Assembly: GCA_014904985.1 (NCBI GenBank) | Contig: MU128930.1 | Coordinates: 186,001-250,000, forward strand | Direction of reading: 5' to 3' | DNA from: Hydnum rufescens UP504 | Lineage: Eukaryota; Basidiomycota; Agaricomycetes; Cantharellales; Hydnaceae | DNA: 64,000 nt | The notes under the pieces: generated by a model | The model's database searches: none | Told to the model about the DNA's origin: nothing | What the model saw: the letters and a program-made list of their open reading frames with translations, nothing else | In this document: positions 47,521-58,165 of the stretch, one piece after another | Position numbering within the stretch: the first letter of the stretch is position 1 | How the letters are laid out: every line of letters starts with the position of its first letter | Translations under genes and position numbers: made by a program

Positions 47521-48421
47521 TCACTTCTTGTGCGAAGCTTTGACAGCAGCGATTTTCTGCTTCTTCTCAGCAACGCGCTTGGCGATGAGGGCTTCGTACT
47601 CGACTTTCTGTTCCTTTTGCACTTCGATGCGTCGGCGCTTCAATGAGCGTAGGTGACGGCGGCGTTGGAGACGAATGGGAGTCACGAGGCGCTGGATTTT
47701 AGGACTGAGGAATCGGACCCACTATCAGCCCAAAAATCTCCGCACACAAAAATATCATAACAATTCTACGCACGCCTTGGTATAAGGTTTGGCGTCTTCT
47801 TTCTTAGCAGACTTGACCTCCCTGCGGACGACGTATTTCCTAACATCGTCCTCCTTGCTCAAGTTGAAGAACTTTCGAATCTTCGTGGCACGCTTGGGAC
47901 CAAGCCTCTTGGGAAGGATGTTGTCCGTGAGGCCCGGGATGTCCTGCTCGCCTTGCTTGACGATCACGAGAGCAAGAACAGCGATATCGGCAGCGACAAT
48001 GCACCCACGGACGGACTTGCGCTTGCGCTCACCCGTGCGACGGGGGCGGAAGCACGAGTGTCCATCCGAGAGGAGGAGTCGGACACGATGCGGGAGAAGC
48101 ACACCCTGCTTCATTGGGAAACCTTGCTTGTCGTTTCCACCCGTGATACGGACGATGTACCCCTTCCACTCGTCACCCAGTGAATCAGCCGGGACCTCCG
48201 CACCCATATGTTTATCATAGAAGATACGGCTAGAACGGACCCAATAGTTGAGGGTCTATCTCTGTAGCAGACAAGAGAATATACTCTACGTTTTTCGCTC
48301 ATCATCGATATCAAGTAATTTTTGCGCGCCTGTGGCGGGGTCTAGGGTGAACATGGAAGTCAGAACTGGGGAGTCGTCTGCAGTAATATTAATGAGGCGC
48401 ACTGGCGATATTGAACTTCAT
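47521..48421 (-). CDS. RPS6: 40S ribosomal protein S6 (eS6)
   Basis: Small-subunit ribosomal protein and TOR-pathway phosphorylation target. The ATG at 48421 gives MKFNIA, joined to [17 protein letters not shown] and then [100 protein letters not shown] and [20 protein letters not shown] follow. The last intron (about 47705-47773) joins AKPYTKA to [18 protein letters not shown]. The end is [13 protein letters not shown] at 47521-47523. All motifs are in order and all joins keep frame. The very short first coding exon is typical of ribosomal protein genes. It is divergent from RPS13. Confidence 0.95.
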
Positions 48422-48748
48422 GTTGGCGCTACAAAAGATGAGAAATTCAATAACAGCTCACGATGGCAAAAGAGAATCAATAGCAGAGGAATTTTCTCCC
48501 AGACACACGGCGTAGGGGAGGTGCAATGAAATAAAGGCAGAAGAAATGAGCAGTACCTTGAAGAGGGGCCAGAACCGGTCCTTTTGAGGAGAAGAGCGAG
48601 GTGGTCTTTAGCGGAACGTTACAACTGTACAGTCCGGAAGCAAATTACAACACTCACTACTTCTTCCTCCAGGTCACACTACGTGAGTACATCGCCGTTC
48701 ACTAACTATATCTTGTAAGTATTCACCTGTCTGCCATCCAGATTCATC
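48422..48748. promoter_or_regulatory. Shared divergent promoter of RPS6 and RPS13
   Basis: The RPS6 (-) and RPS13 (+) start codons are 327 bases apart. Pyrimidine-rich tracts occur on the RPS13 side (ACTTCTTCCTCCAGGTCACA near 48659), as expected for ribosomal protein leaders. No specific factor site was recognised. Confidence 0.55.
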
Positions 48749-49344
48749 ATGGGTCGCATGCATGCTCCCGGCAAGGGCATTTGTACGTCAAATCTTAACA
48801 GCACCAAACATTGCTTTTTTGCGTGACAGCGATCCTAATCCAACTTTTAGCGTCCTCTGCCCTTCCTTACCGTCGCGCTCCCCCACACTGGCTAAAGACC
48901 ACCCCGGAAGACGTGGTCGAACACATTGTAAAACTCGCGCGCAAGGGTTTGACCCCATCCCAAATTGGTGTCACTCTTCGAGACTCGCACGGTATCCTCA
49001 AGTGCGATTCGTGACTGGGAATAAAATCCTGAGAATTCTCAAGTCTGAAGGGTACGAATCTTTTTTTTGATTTCTGATTTCCCCGCGCTTGGCCTGTATC
49101 TGAGATGTCATGGGCGCTCTTAGGCCTTGCTCCCGGCATTCCAGAGGACTTGTGGTTCTTGGTCAAGAAGGCCGTATCAGTGCGCAAGCACCTGGAGACC
49201 AACCGCAAGGATAAGGACTCTAAGTTCCGCCTTATTCTCATCGAGTCTCGTATCCACCGCCTGGCACGGTATTACAAGACCAAGCAACAAATCCCACCCA
49301 CGTTCAAATATGACAGCGCCACCGCCAGCACTCTCATTGCATAA
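48749..49344 (+). CDS. RPS13: 40S ribosomal protein S13 (uS15), with apparent one-base frame break
   Basis: Small-subunit ribosomal protein uS15. The ATG at 48749 gives [11 protein letters not shown], split by an intron ending about 48850 from [20 protein letters not shown]. Then come [46 protein letters not shown] and, after a second intron (about 49051-49123), [40 protein letters not shown] and ASTLIA with TAA. HGI and QVRF lie in different frames; one base is missing near 48994-48996. No intron can explain this. Since the protein is essential and every other residue fits, an assembly error is likelier than a dead gene. Confidence 0.92.
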
Positions 49345-49515
49345 ATGAATCCCTCGCTGAGATACTTGGAGAGACGGGGGACTTAGGCCGCTGGTGGTTT
49401 TTTTTTATAATGCCGAGGTCGATGTATTGAGCCGTTGCAAAACGTATGGTACTTTGTCTTGTCTATTCCGTATGCGAATCGATATGCCATGCGAATCTAA
49501 GGCGCCGTGCTAACC

Positions 49516-50190
49516 AGGACCCCTTCGAGCTCTGTTATATCCCCGATCCAAGGTTCCTGGATGTCGAAGGCGATTTTGAGATTTTCCTAGAGGTGAATTC
49601 CCCAAAATCTGGGGTCAACCGAGGGGAAAATCCCCAGATTGGGCCCTCGGGAGGAGGGGCACCTAGATACAAAGTCCTGTAGGCCAGGACTGGTTCTGTA
49701 TAGGTGGTCAGGTGGGTGTTTGGCTGTGGTAGTAGTTTGGCATGTGTTCGACTCCCATGGTGAGTGCTTTTGGCTTCCTGAGTGCACAATTTTATTTTGT
49801 CGTAATTGGGACTGTATACGCTCGCTCCGTCACAACCTCAAATCATACGCAAGATTCATTGTCCTTGATGGTTCGGTAGATACCAAGTGCCAACTAGTTC
49901 ACCACACCGAACATTTCCTCCGTGCTGTTAGAAAGGTCAGGAAAGCAGGGGAATATGGTGGGTGGGTCAAGCAAATATGTTTAAAGCAAGTCGGATGACA
50001 TTTTGAGAGCTTTGGGAAGGTCGGGAGATTTTTTTGACATTTTTTGTGATTTTTTGCGATTTTTTTGAACCTAGAGCTGAATTCCCGGTTTTTTTTGCTC
50101 TCAGAGCAACCTAGAGGCGATTTTCGAGTTGACATAGTATTTTGGCCTCAAAGTGTACCGGGAGTCAGGGTCCTTTGACCGCCGCTGGAT
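49516..50190 (+). mobile_element. Inverted-repeat element, copy A (right terminus missing)
   Basis: It begins AGGACCCCTTCGAGCTCTGT, the same as the left terminus of the element at 54814. It then shares long blocks with that element: GAGAGCTTTGGGAAGGTCGG, GAACCTAGAGCTGAATTCCC and GTTGACATAGTATTTTGGCC, ending GGTCCTTTGACCGCCGCTGG. About 420 bases (49555-49975) are extra relative to the other copy, so something inserted or was deleted. The right inverted terminus is absent. Confidence 0.6.
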
Positions 50191-50607
50191 TACCTTGGAT
50201 ATACCTTGGGATACCAAGTTACCTTGGGATACCAAGGTCGTACCGGCTGAGCGACACCCCACGTGCGTCCGGATTCCTCCGAAAACAGGCCTGTTAGAGT
50301 TGCTATCGATCGCCTATTGCCGTGTTCATTTAATTCCGGTTTAGGCACGTGTTTCCCTCTATGCTGCCTCGATGTATCTTGGGCTTCATCGTTGACTCTT
50401 CATTCTCAGGCATCACGACCCCGATTATGTTTCTCCCCGGGAGGGATTGAATGGGGGAAATCTGGACAATCTATTCTTTATCTCAGAGCCTGATCGGACA
50501 AGCCCTGTATATTTTGATGTTCCCCCGAGCGTGCGCACCTACTACAAACACATGTTCATCTTTTTACGATCAAAATTCCAATATGGACTTATTCTCATTC
50601 AGTTTTT
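50191..50607. other. Intergenic with short CCTTGG-type repeats
   Basis: Just after element copy A there are repeated TACCTTGGGATACCAAG blocks (50198-50246), part direct and part inverted. A frame containing PPSVRTYYKHMFIFL (about 50521-50565) looks protein-like but could not be joined to a gene. Confidence 0.4.
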
Positions 50608-51275
50608 ATGCCCTCTCCCGTCCAAAGTCATCCTGATCTCCCTAACCCAGCACCTCCCGGCGTGTCTTCGGGCACAGTAGTGAGCAACAATGCACTTCTG
50701 ATTATGCGAGACCCCCTTGTGCTCCAGCTCAAACTGCCAATTTCCGGCGCTATTCGAGCCGGGCCGGTCCTACATTATGGCTTGTAGAGAGGACTAAAGA
50801 CGTCCTAGTGTGGCACGAAGGCTGGAAGTATACCGCGACATTCATTTCAGCATATGCAGCTATTTGTGAATGACCGTTATTCGGAGGAGTGCACTCGTAG
50901 TGCGAAATTGAATCAACAATTTAAAAAAAGGCTACCACTTATTCTTGTCTTGCCAAATGTAATTGCCTTGTCTGTAATACCTTTCTTGTACTGCTCCCCT
51001 CCCACGATCTCACCATCGACGGCGACACATACATGTATAGCAGATCCCTTAAATTCCCGTTCATCCGTTTCTAATCCTGTTGTGGAGGGGAAGCACTGCT
51101 TGGTTCGCGAATATTCAGGCCTACGAAACCTCATGGGTGTTCTGTATGTATCACCCACCCTGCAGGAGATATGTTATGACACCTCACTAATCCTGATCCA
51201 TCCTGCCAACATCATAGATCCGATGCCCACGATGCCGGCATGCTCATTGTTCCCCACCTTACTATCAAAGGCTAA
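50608..51275 (+). pseudogene. Broken membrane-protein gene, possibly Pex24/Pex30-type peroxin
   Basis: ATG at 50608 opens MPSPVQSHPDLPNPAPPGVS and runs to LQLKLPISGAIRAGPVLHYG. It shifts one base near 50785 into LVERTKDVLVWHEGWKYTAT and FISAYAAIC. After a probable intron comes LPLILVLPNVIALSVIPFLY, then EYSGLRNLMGVL joined by GT..AG to SDAHDAGMLIVPHLT and a TAA. The pattern of a Trp-containing amphipathic stretch, a long hydrophobic span and a later xNLMGxxSDAxD motif resembles integral peroxisomal membrane peroxins, but I hold this family call loosely. No extended C-terminal domain follows. Truncation plus a frame break in a repeat-rich zone suggest a decaying copy. Confidence 0.35.
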
Positions 51276-52238
51276 GGAATATCTCAGTCTCATGTAGAGA
51301 GCTATATGTAATATCTATATACAATAGTGAGAGTTTGAACATTAAGGATAGTGGTAACGACAGATACGGGCTTACCTCAGTCCTCGTGTCTGAGGGACGC
51401 CTTGGGGAATTCCGCTGAAGCTCGACAGCTCAGAAGGGGAAGGGAACGAACCAAAAAAGGAAGTCCCTTAAAGGGAATAATACATATTAGTCACGTTATC
51501 CTTGAATACCGACACTTGGCAAACGAGGGCATCCACGCCAATATTCTTGCTCCTTCTCTTCATGACTCACCCTCTACTATTACTCTTGTCTTTCTGACTC
51601 ACCATATTCCTCGCCAGCATCACGCATGCCTTCCTGTGCTGATTTATATTCGCTCCTGATGGGGGCTTGCACCAATCCAATGCCATTTCCATCGTCTTCA
51701 GCCAATTGAAATGAATACTCAATGAGGCCAGTCTTTCCGAAAAAGTACATTGAAGCCAAAGGTCAGTCAGTATGTCTCCTCTCTTTGTCCCTTTTTTTCT
51801 TTCTCCATTCCATCCATCCATCCACCCATCCATACAATTGACACTTATTGGATTACTCTTTTTTGTTTAGAACTTTGTGAGACTGAGGTCTTGCAGAATG
51901 AACACTGGGTGTGGCTGTCCTTGTCTGCTACGAGCGCAACGAATGGGAATTTCATCATGGCCAGGTGGAAGTACTGGGGCTTGAACCTGAAACCGATTGA
52001 ACTCCGCACACAGCTATCGATCAGCCGAGGCCTGGTCCACATCAACCTCTATCATGCTTTCTCTTGGCAAGACATTGATTATCACTTGAGCTCAATATAT
52101 TCTTACATATATATAGTAAACTATGCCTCACTAAATAATACTTGTCCAAGCCCCCCCCCCAAAAAAAAAAAAGTACCCTAAAGCCCTTTCAGCAACATGT
52201 ACACACAAGGTCATTGCTGCGAAGCCGGCCCTCCCAAG

Positions 52239-52269
52239 TCTGGGACCCAACAGAGCTCACAGAGGTCCT
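52239..52269 (-). repeat. Lone terminal inverted repeat of the 54814 element family
   Basis: TCTGGGACCCAACAGAGCTC and the AGGTCCT that follows match the right terminus of the element ending at 55952, with a few differences. Nothing else of the element is visible beside it. Confidence 0.55.
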
Positions 52270-52298
52270 GCTGTTACGGAGGTAAAGCCTGGACAGCA

Positions 52299-52340
52299 CA
52301 GTAGCGGCGACAAGTGCCAATCTCCGATTATAAACTCCGG
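52299..52340 (+). repeat. 42-base dispersed repeat, second copy at 39717-39758
   Basis: CAGTAGCGGCGACAAGTGCC is identical at both places and the following 22 bases match with a handful of changes. Confidence 0.7.
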
Positions 52341-53416
52341 TATGACGTGCCTCGATTTCAGGAACAGATGTGGGAGATTTCGACACGCTTGCATTCTGTG
52401 GAGGTTCATTGAGACTGGGACGAGCCCCAGGGATGTGTCGTAGGCAGTCGGTCATGGACTCTTAATGCAGAGGGCTCGACCACTGGCCGTGCAGTCGTTG
52501 TTCACCGCAGCCTTCACGGCAAGAATGGGAGGCATGGGTTCGCTGGAGAGTGCACGGCGAGACCGATGGTTAGAGATGTTTGCACTTCTGGCACATTGAT
52601 ATATACGTGATGTCGCGTTCTAGCGATAAAGAGAGTGAGAATTTCGTCTTCACGAGATCTGGAGTAAGGCCAATACGTGACTCTATGTACGAGGCTCGTG
52701 ACGTCACAACATGACCGTGATGGCCATAAACACCTAAACCTTTGGCGCACTGGGAAGGCACATTGAAAGCATGGAATCACCAGAAACGCAAGCCAGAATG
52801 CATTTCTTCACACTTTCCAGGAATAGAAGTGTGGTGATGTTGGAGTGAGCTGGATACGGAAGTGGCCGGGTACGACGTCGAGACAAGCGACCCTGTGAGG
52901 CTATGCCGACGACCTCACCAATCGTCAATCCGCCAATCTAGCTAAATCCTGTAGCCGAGTTTCACCACGATCTTTTACTCTTTGCTTGCTGGCACCACCG
53001 GCAGTCGGACATCTCTTTTCTCTTCTTTAGCCTATTTTCATGTGTTCTCTACTCTCCTGTAAATACTATAAAAGGTCAGGCTTAGGCCCTCCAAAATACT
53101 AAGGACTTGTGTTTGTTCTTCCTGCCACTGCTTAATTCACCTGGGCGACTCGAGTCTCGCCAATCTACCGAATTCGTCTTTACTCGCTTAGTAATCAGGG
53201 GGAGTTCACGTTCGTATACCGTAACTCTCACTAGGTGAACCCGGCCCGATATCGCGTCGAGTATTTCCAATGCCACGCAACGATGGGCCTCTTGCAGAGC
53301 TCCAACACACCAATGTTCGAAATAATTCTCCTTGCCATATCCAGTGCCCTTTGGTATTTGTGTCTCAGAGACCCAAATGGTTCGAGTTTTACTATCACTT
53401 CTGAGTATCACTGAAA

Positions 53417-54175
53417 TTGACCGGTGCCATACTATATCTTGAAACAGCCAAGTTGACGGAGAGCGATCGCGCCGGTCATGAGCGCGTTTTCACCCTTCTT
53501 CTGCCACTCGCTTCCCCAGCCAAGGTAAGATGGCTCTTCGCCCTTGAAACGCCACGACCCCTATCTTACGCACGGTTTGTGGTCGGGCGCCATTTCCCCC
53601 CTTATAGTATCTTATCGCCCTCTATGCCGCCGCCGAGATATGCGCGGGCTCAAACCTCCTCCCCTTCATTGATCCAGAATCCATTTCCGGGGGGAGCTCG
53701 GCCAATGTTCGCGGAGTTGTACTCAGTCATATCAGTATTGTGCGCTTCATCGCGTTAACAGCCTTCATCCTCGGTGGTTCGCTTCGTCTATGGGCGATGC
53801 ACACCCTGGGCACCTTCTTCACATTCAATCTGTGCATTCGCTCCTCGCATTCTCTGATCTGCACCGGACCATACAACTGGACACGAAACCCAAGCTACAC
53901 AGGCCTCTCCCTCATGGGATTAGGGGCGCATATTCTGTGCAACACTGGGCACCTCCCACAGCTATCTCATTCTTGTCGGTGCGAGGATCGGAATCCAGTT
54001 ATCGAACCCCAGGCTATTGCTGGCACTGGCATCTGCGCAGGTTTCGTGCTCCTTCAATATTTCCTGTGGGCGAGGATCATCTGATGAGGAGCGGATGTTG
54101 GAAGGTGAATTTAAAGAGGAGTGGAAGCAGTATAAGAAGGACACCCCATATAGACTCTTCCCATGGATATGGTAG
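53417..54175 (+). pseudogene. Isoprenylcysteine carboxyl methyltransferase (ICMT)-like, frame-broken
   Basis: ER membrane methyltransferase family that methylates prenylated C-terminal cysteines. The first exon (TLLLPLASPAK to 53524) joins over a GT..AG intron to YLIALYAAAEICAG. Then come VRFIALTAFILGGSLRLWAM, HTLGTFFTFNLCIRSSHSLI, CTGPYNWTRNPSYTGLSLMG, GICAGFVLLQYFLWARII and ERMLEGEFKEEWKQYKKDTP with YRLFPWIW, TAG at 54173-54175. GPYxxxRNPSYTG and the EER..EFxxEW..Y..xxPYRLFPxx tail are diagnostic. Two problems: the tail is one base out of frame with WARII (54082), and no ATG lies in frame with the first exon. It is either a decaying copy or a gene with an unrecognised intron, first exon or sequence error. 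Confidence 0.6.
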
Positions 54176-54813
54176 ATGATGTATTGCCCTACCACCAAGG
54201 AAGTTGGCCGTATCACACATATTGCACCCCTAATGGGCGGTACGAAAAAAAACGCCAAGAAGTTCAACTCCGTGGCGAATGGTTGAATTTTGTCTTGTGG
54301 GTGGGCCGGGTAAGCAATGCAATGGATAACTGGCTGGATAATATTGTGGAGGACCGACGCAGAGGTGACCGCAGGTAGGAATAATGCATCAGTACAGCAA
54401 CGCGACCTCCCCCCATGTCGGCGGTAGTCCAGAAATTCCAATACTGTGCCTGTACCATCTGTGATGGAAATATCAATATTCCCCTTTAATCGGGTTACAC
54501 CAAGAAGTAAGTGTCTACATCGTCTGATAGTGGATTTTATTCACCGGCATCCGATTTTAGGATTTACGGAGTGATCACATCGAGAAAGAAGTGCAGTGGA
54601 TCCCATCGCATCAGAGGATGACGGTAATCAAGAGATTACAGAATTACATGGGCGGTGCTGGAGGAGAGATTACAACAATGCCGAAGGTAAACTCGAAAAA
54701 AAAGGCCATGAGGCATTGACGCAATTCAATTACTGTACCTCGTCGGTGCCTCGTGGTAGAGTGCAAATGAATTGTGCCTGGGCGACTTGCGAGCAAATTG
54801 CGGGGGATACAGT
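54176..54813. other. Intergenic, no gene seen
   Basis: The 3' flank of the ICMT-like gene up to the left end of the inverted-repeat element. Only short frames. Confidence 0.4.
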
Positions 54814-55074
54814 AGGACCCTGCGAGCTCTGTTATATCCCAGATACATTTTAAGAGCTTTGGGAAGGTCGGAAGATTTTTTGACATTTTTTGTGATGTTT
54901 TGCGATTTTTTTGAACCTAGAGCTGAATTCCCGGTTTTTTGTGCTCTCAAAGCAAGAGCAGGTACTCTTGACTTTTCGCCTTTGAACGAATTTGATCAGG
55001 GGTATTTGAAATGCCCTTTCGGGCGACCCGAGAACTCGGCGGTAGATCGCAGATGGAATACAGGTATCCCTGTG

Positions 55075-55192
55075 AGGGCTCCGCGCAGCGGATGGGGTGC
55101 GGAATGTCCCGCGGCAGCCCCGCGCAGCGGACGGGGTGCGGGTGTCCCCGCGAGAGCCCCGCGCGGCGGACGGAGTCTGCGGGTGTCCCCGC
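55075..55192 (+). repeat. GC-rich minisatellite, three units of about 39 bases
   Basis: Three head-to-tail copies built on GCCCCGCGCAGCGGACGGGG and TGCGGGTGTCCCCGCGAGA, lying inside the inserted part of the composite element. Confidence 0.75.
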
Positions 55193-55211
55193 AATACATA
55201 CCTGACTTATA

Positions 55212-55785
55212 TACAGTCTTTCACCGACCAATGACTGAAAAGTAATGACATGCCTCTAGAAGCCTCAAATTTGCAGAACAGCACTTGAATTTTTTAGGAG
55301 ACATAGAGATGTATATTGTCTACCCTTCATGCAATGTACCAGGTATTTAGGTATTGTGATGCATAGTTATTGCAAAGTTGCTGATAGGTGTTGAAATTAT
55401 GTAACCCCACTCAATGACCGAAAAAGGCTGGTAACCACCAGGCTAAGGCTCCTTGTCTTCGCCAGATCTCCCATGATGCAGATGGGACATAATTAACACC
55501 TTCAAACTGACCCCACAGTTCTGAAATGTGCGTGTGCATCCAGCAGTAAGACTCTTTGTTGGGTGCCTCTGAAACCGGAAGCAAATGAGCCGAGCTGATT
55601 TTTTGGAGTTATCTTTAACATAGCTCTTCCAACATGACACCTATGGTGTTTCACTTTGGCAGAGATGTGCATGGCAGTAAGTTCTATATTTGTGCCTAGG
55701 TAATAATGGCTTAGGTGAAAACTGTGCAAGAAAATTGCCTTTCGGTCATTGGACGGTGACCGGCATTGGGCGGTGAAAGACTGTA
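55212..55785 (+). mobile_element. Nested TA-flanked MITE (Tc1/mariner-like ends)
   Basis: The left end TACAGTCTTTCACCGACCAA and the reverse complement of the right end, TACAGTCTTTCACCGCCCAA, agree over 24 bases with two mismatches. Read as CAGTC..GACTG, the element is flanked by TA on both sides, the target duplication of Tc1/mariner/pogo elements. The TCACCGxCCAATG subunit is doubled at the right end. With about 570 bases and no transposase frame it is non-autonomous. Confidence 0.7.
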
Positions 55786-55952
55786 CATAAAAAAATAGAA
55801 ATAAATGTGCTTGGTTTGTAGTGAGAGGGTGATGGTGCTTAGAGGTGATTTTCCCGGAGTTGACATAGTATTTTGGCCTCAAAGTGTACCGGGAGTCAGG
55901 GTCCTTTTGACCGCCGCTGGATCTGGGATCCAACAGAGCTCGCAAGGGTCCT

Positions 55953-58113
55953 TGCTAACCGCGCATGCTTGTCCAACCCAATTTTATCACGAAGACATTC
56001 AAGTTTGTGTGCAAGGGAAGCGATACAATGACTGGGAAGGAGTCTGGAGACCCCCGTGAATACAGTAACATTCGAGCGACGATTTTCTCCAGGTTTGCCA
56101 TTTGGTTGTGGTACAGAGAGTCCAGGTGGGAGCATCTTCACCTAAGTGGTGTACATATCACGGCCACAACAAGGCTACTTAGTCTCCATATATAGTAGTC
56201 AAATCCTAAATCCGAGTTTTTGATCCGAAGAATTACATAATATATTATGTAATCCTTTCAACAGAGGGAGTGGGGCATCTCCTCAAGTTCAGCTCTCTTG
56301 TTTTCATGGAAGTGCTCGAGGCTGGAGGCTAACATTCTGGAGAGTGTTTTCTAGTCTCCAAACTTCATACCCTTGGGTCCATGCAGTGTACAGCTGATAA
56401 AATATGTGTAGGCCACTTTCGAAATTTTCTCGTGTTCCGCCAGCGGCGTTGACAGCCACAGCCTGGAGAACAAATCTAAGACAAGGGTCCAGGTGATTGG
56501 GCTCCTTCATTGGAGAATGCTTGTAGTACAGCCTATTTATACAGTCTCGTAGACAAGTATGATGGGCATCCGCATGATGAACCACGTCCTATTTCTTTTC
56601 ATTGCATCACTGTAGGCAGCCAGAACATTGGGACCCCAGATGTGAAGGCTGTGGCACGTCAAAGCCGTGGATCGGAACTATCCGACCGAGAAAATTGGGA
56701 AAGTGGCCTACGCAATATTTTATCAGCTGTACATGCCAAGACCACTCTTTCGCGCACGTATGAAATGAACCGCAGTATCCCGGCTGGTTGTCCAGATGAC
56801 ACCCCGGATCAAGACGCACAAGTGGCATGCTTCTGTACCGCCTTCCTGCATGCATGGCTAAGCTGGTCATGGATGCAGGACCATGAGGAGCCTGTATTGC
56901 TCGATCTAGTTTCTCAAGGCTGTCTTCCCTCATGTGTCAGCCGGCGTCTGGTAGCGCGTTGCGGTCTGCCTCCGTGGGAATGTCCAAACCATTCCACAAC
57001 CTCATGGAGTCTTTGATCGGGAGATTGGTGAGCTTTGATTCGCGCATGCGCGTAATCCATTTCTCGCTTTACGTCCGTGTTGAAGTAGACCGCTGGCCTA
57101 CGCCAACCCATTCCTCTTACGGGACAGACGCGATATCGTACTGCTCGTGGGTTCGTGTGCATTCCCCACGCGGGTGAATCTGGTCGGACTTGAATTCTAC
57201 TCACATCTCGCAGCCATGACAGCGCTCCTGATGTACAGTTGCTGTCGTTAGTTACTAACTTCAGCAAACAGATAATACGCATTTTCGCCTCTCTGGTCTC
57301 TGCTCTTGCTCGTATGTTAAACCTTTTTTAGACTTTGATGATGTCTTTTCAACAACTTGGAGCGAATCATCCCAAAAAGATGAAGATCCCCCGCAAGTGG
57401 CTGAATGGATCGTCATGAAGGCCACAACAAAGGATTTCTCACGAAACTGACATATGAAGCGCCATCAAGCGGATAAGTCGAAGGCTGATATGTTATCTGG
57501 TCGACTCGGAGGGGAGTGCACAACGTTCGAGGACACCGTGCGCCATCGCTGGATTTTCCTGGAGAGCGCTTGAGAGGAGCTCAATGAAGGAGACGGGGAT
57601 GCTTTTCCGTCGCTCCAGACATCTGGCACGTGGTGGTGTGTGAAGTTGATGGAAATCGTAATGTGGCGTTGCAGGCGGTTTCCGCTGTCGTGGGATTAGC
57701 GGAGAGTGAGGAGAGCATGTGCAGCAGGCAGTGTCACCGCTAATATTTGCGGGAGAGTCGAGTGCCATTTTGAGCCCATTGAATAGAAGGAGGCTGACTT
57801 CTTGTTACAGCACAAATATATTCTAATATATTCCAAAGGCGCTCGCTCAAATCGCGGGGCGAGCGAGGTTAGAAGGGCGGGAGAGCGGGTCCGCCGCAGC
57901 AGGTCGCAGTTTTTGAGGCCTAAATTTACGAGGAAAGCTTCCCGTCACCAACTCACTATTCAATTATTTGTGATAAGAACCTTAATTGAGAAACTAGGTT
58001 GACAGGCTTGTTCGAACGTTCACAGCCTAGATACCACCAAATACATTCTTGATTTATCCTAAATCGTAGGGGAGGACCCGCATGTACTAATGGGTGGACA
58101 GCTTTACGCCTTT
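55953..58113. other. Intergenic, 2.2 kb, no supported gene
   Basis: A 168-codon + strand frame (56510-57016) and minus-strand frames over the same bases show no recognised domain, and I cannot choose between them. The region from 57830 to 57950 is GC-rich and purine-biased. Confidence 0.4.
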
Positions 58114-58120
58114 TATATAA
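58114..58120 (+). promoter_or_regulatory. TATA box of the phospholipase B gene
   Basis: TATATAA lies 46 bases before the ATG at 58166. Confidence 0.5.
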
Positions 58121-58165
58121 GCCATAAGGTTCTCCCATTTTTGTCATGTCACTCCGTCTTCTACC

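Larger units (their letters stand above)
51276..53416. other. Repeat-rich intergenic stretch, no intact gene
   Basis: Contains a lone element terminus (52239-52269), one copy of a 42-base dispersed repeat (52299-52340), an A run near 52160 and a CCATC microsatellite near 51808-51835. An open minus-strand frame at about 53082-53411 lacks an ATG and has no recognised domain. Confidence 0.4.
54814..55952 (+). mobile_element. Composite inverted-repeat element, copy B
   Basis: Left end AGGACCCTGCGAGCTCTGTT and right end (55921-55952), whose reverse complement starts AGGACCCTTGCGAGCTCTGT, form an imperfect terminal inverted repeat of about 32 bases. Internal blocks match copy A at 49516. Relative to copy A, where the two halves touch (GCTCTCAGAGC then AACCTAGAGGCG), copy B carries about 880 extra bases (54956-55838), including a minisatellite and a nested TA-flanked element. 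No transposase frame is present, so it is non-autonomous. I could not find a clear target-site duplication. Confidence 0.6.

Noticed and set aside
56510..57016. 168-codon + strand frame as a gene
   Set aside because: No recognised domain; opposite-strand frames are equally open, so coding strand cannot be chosen.
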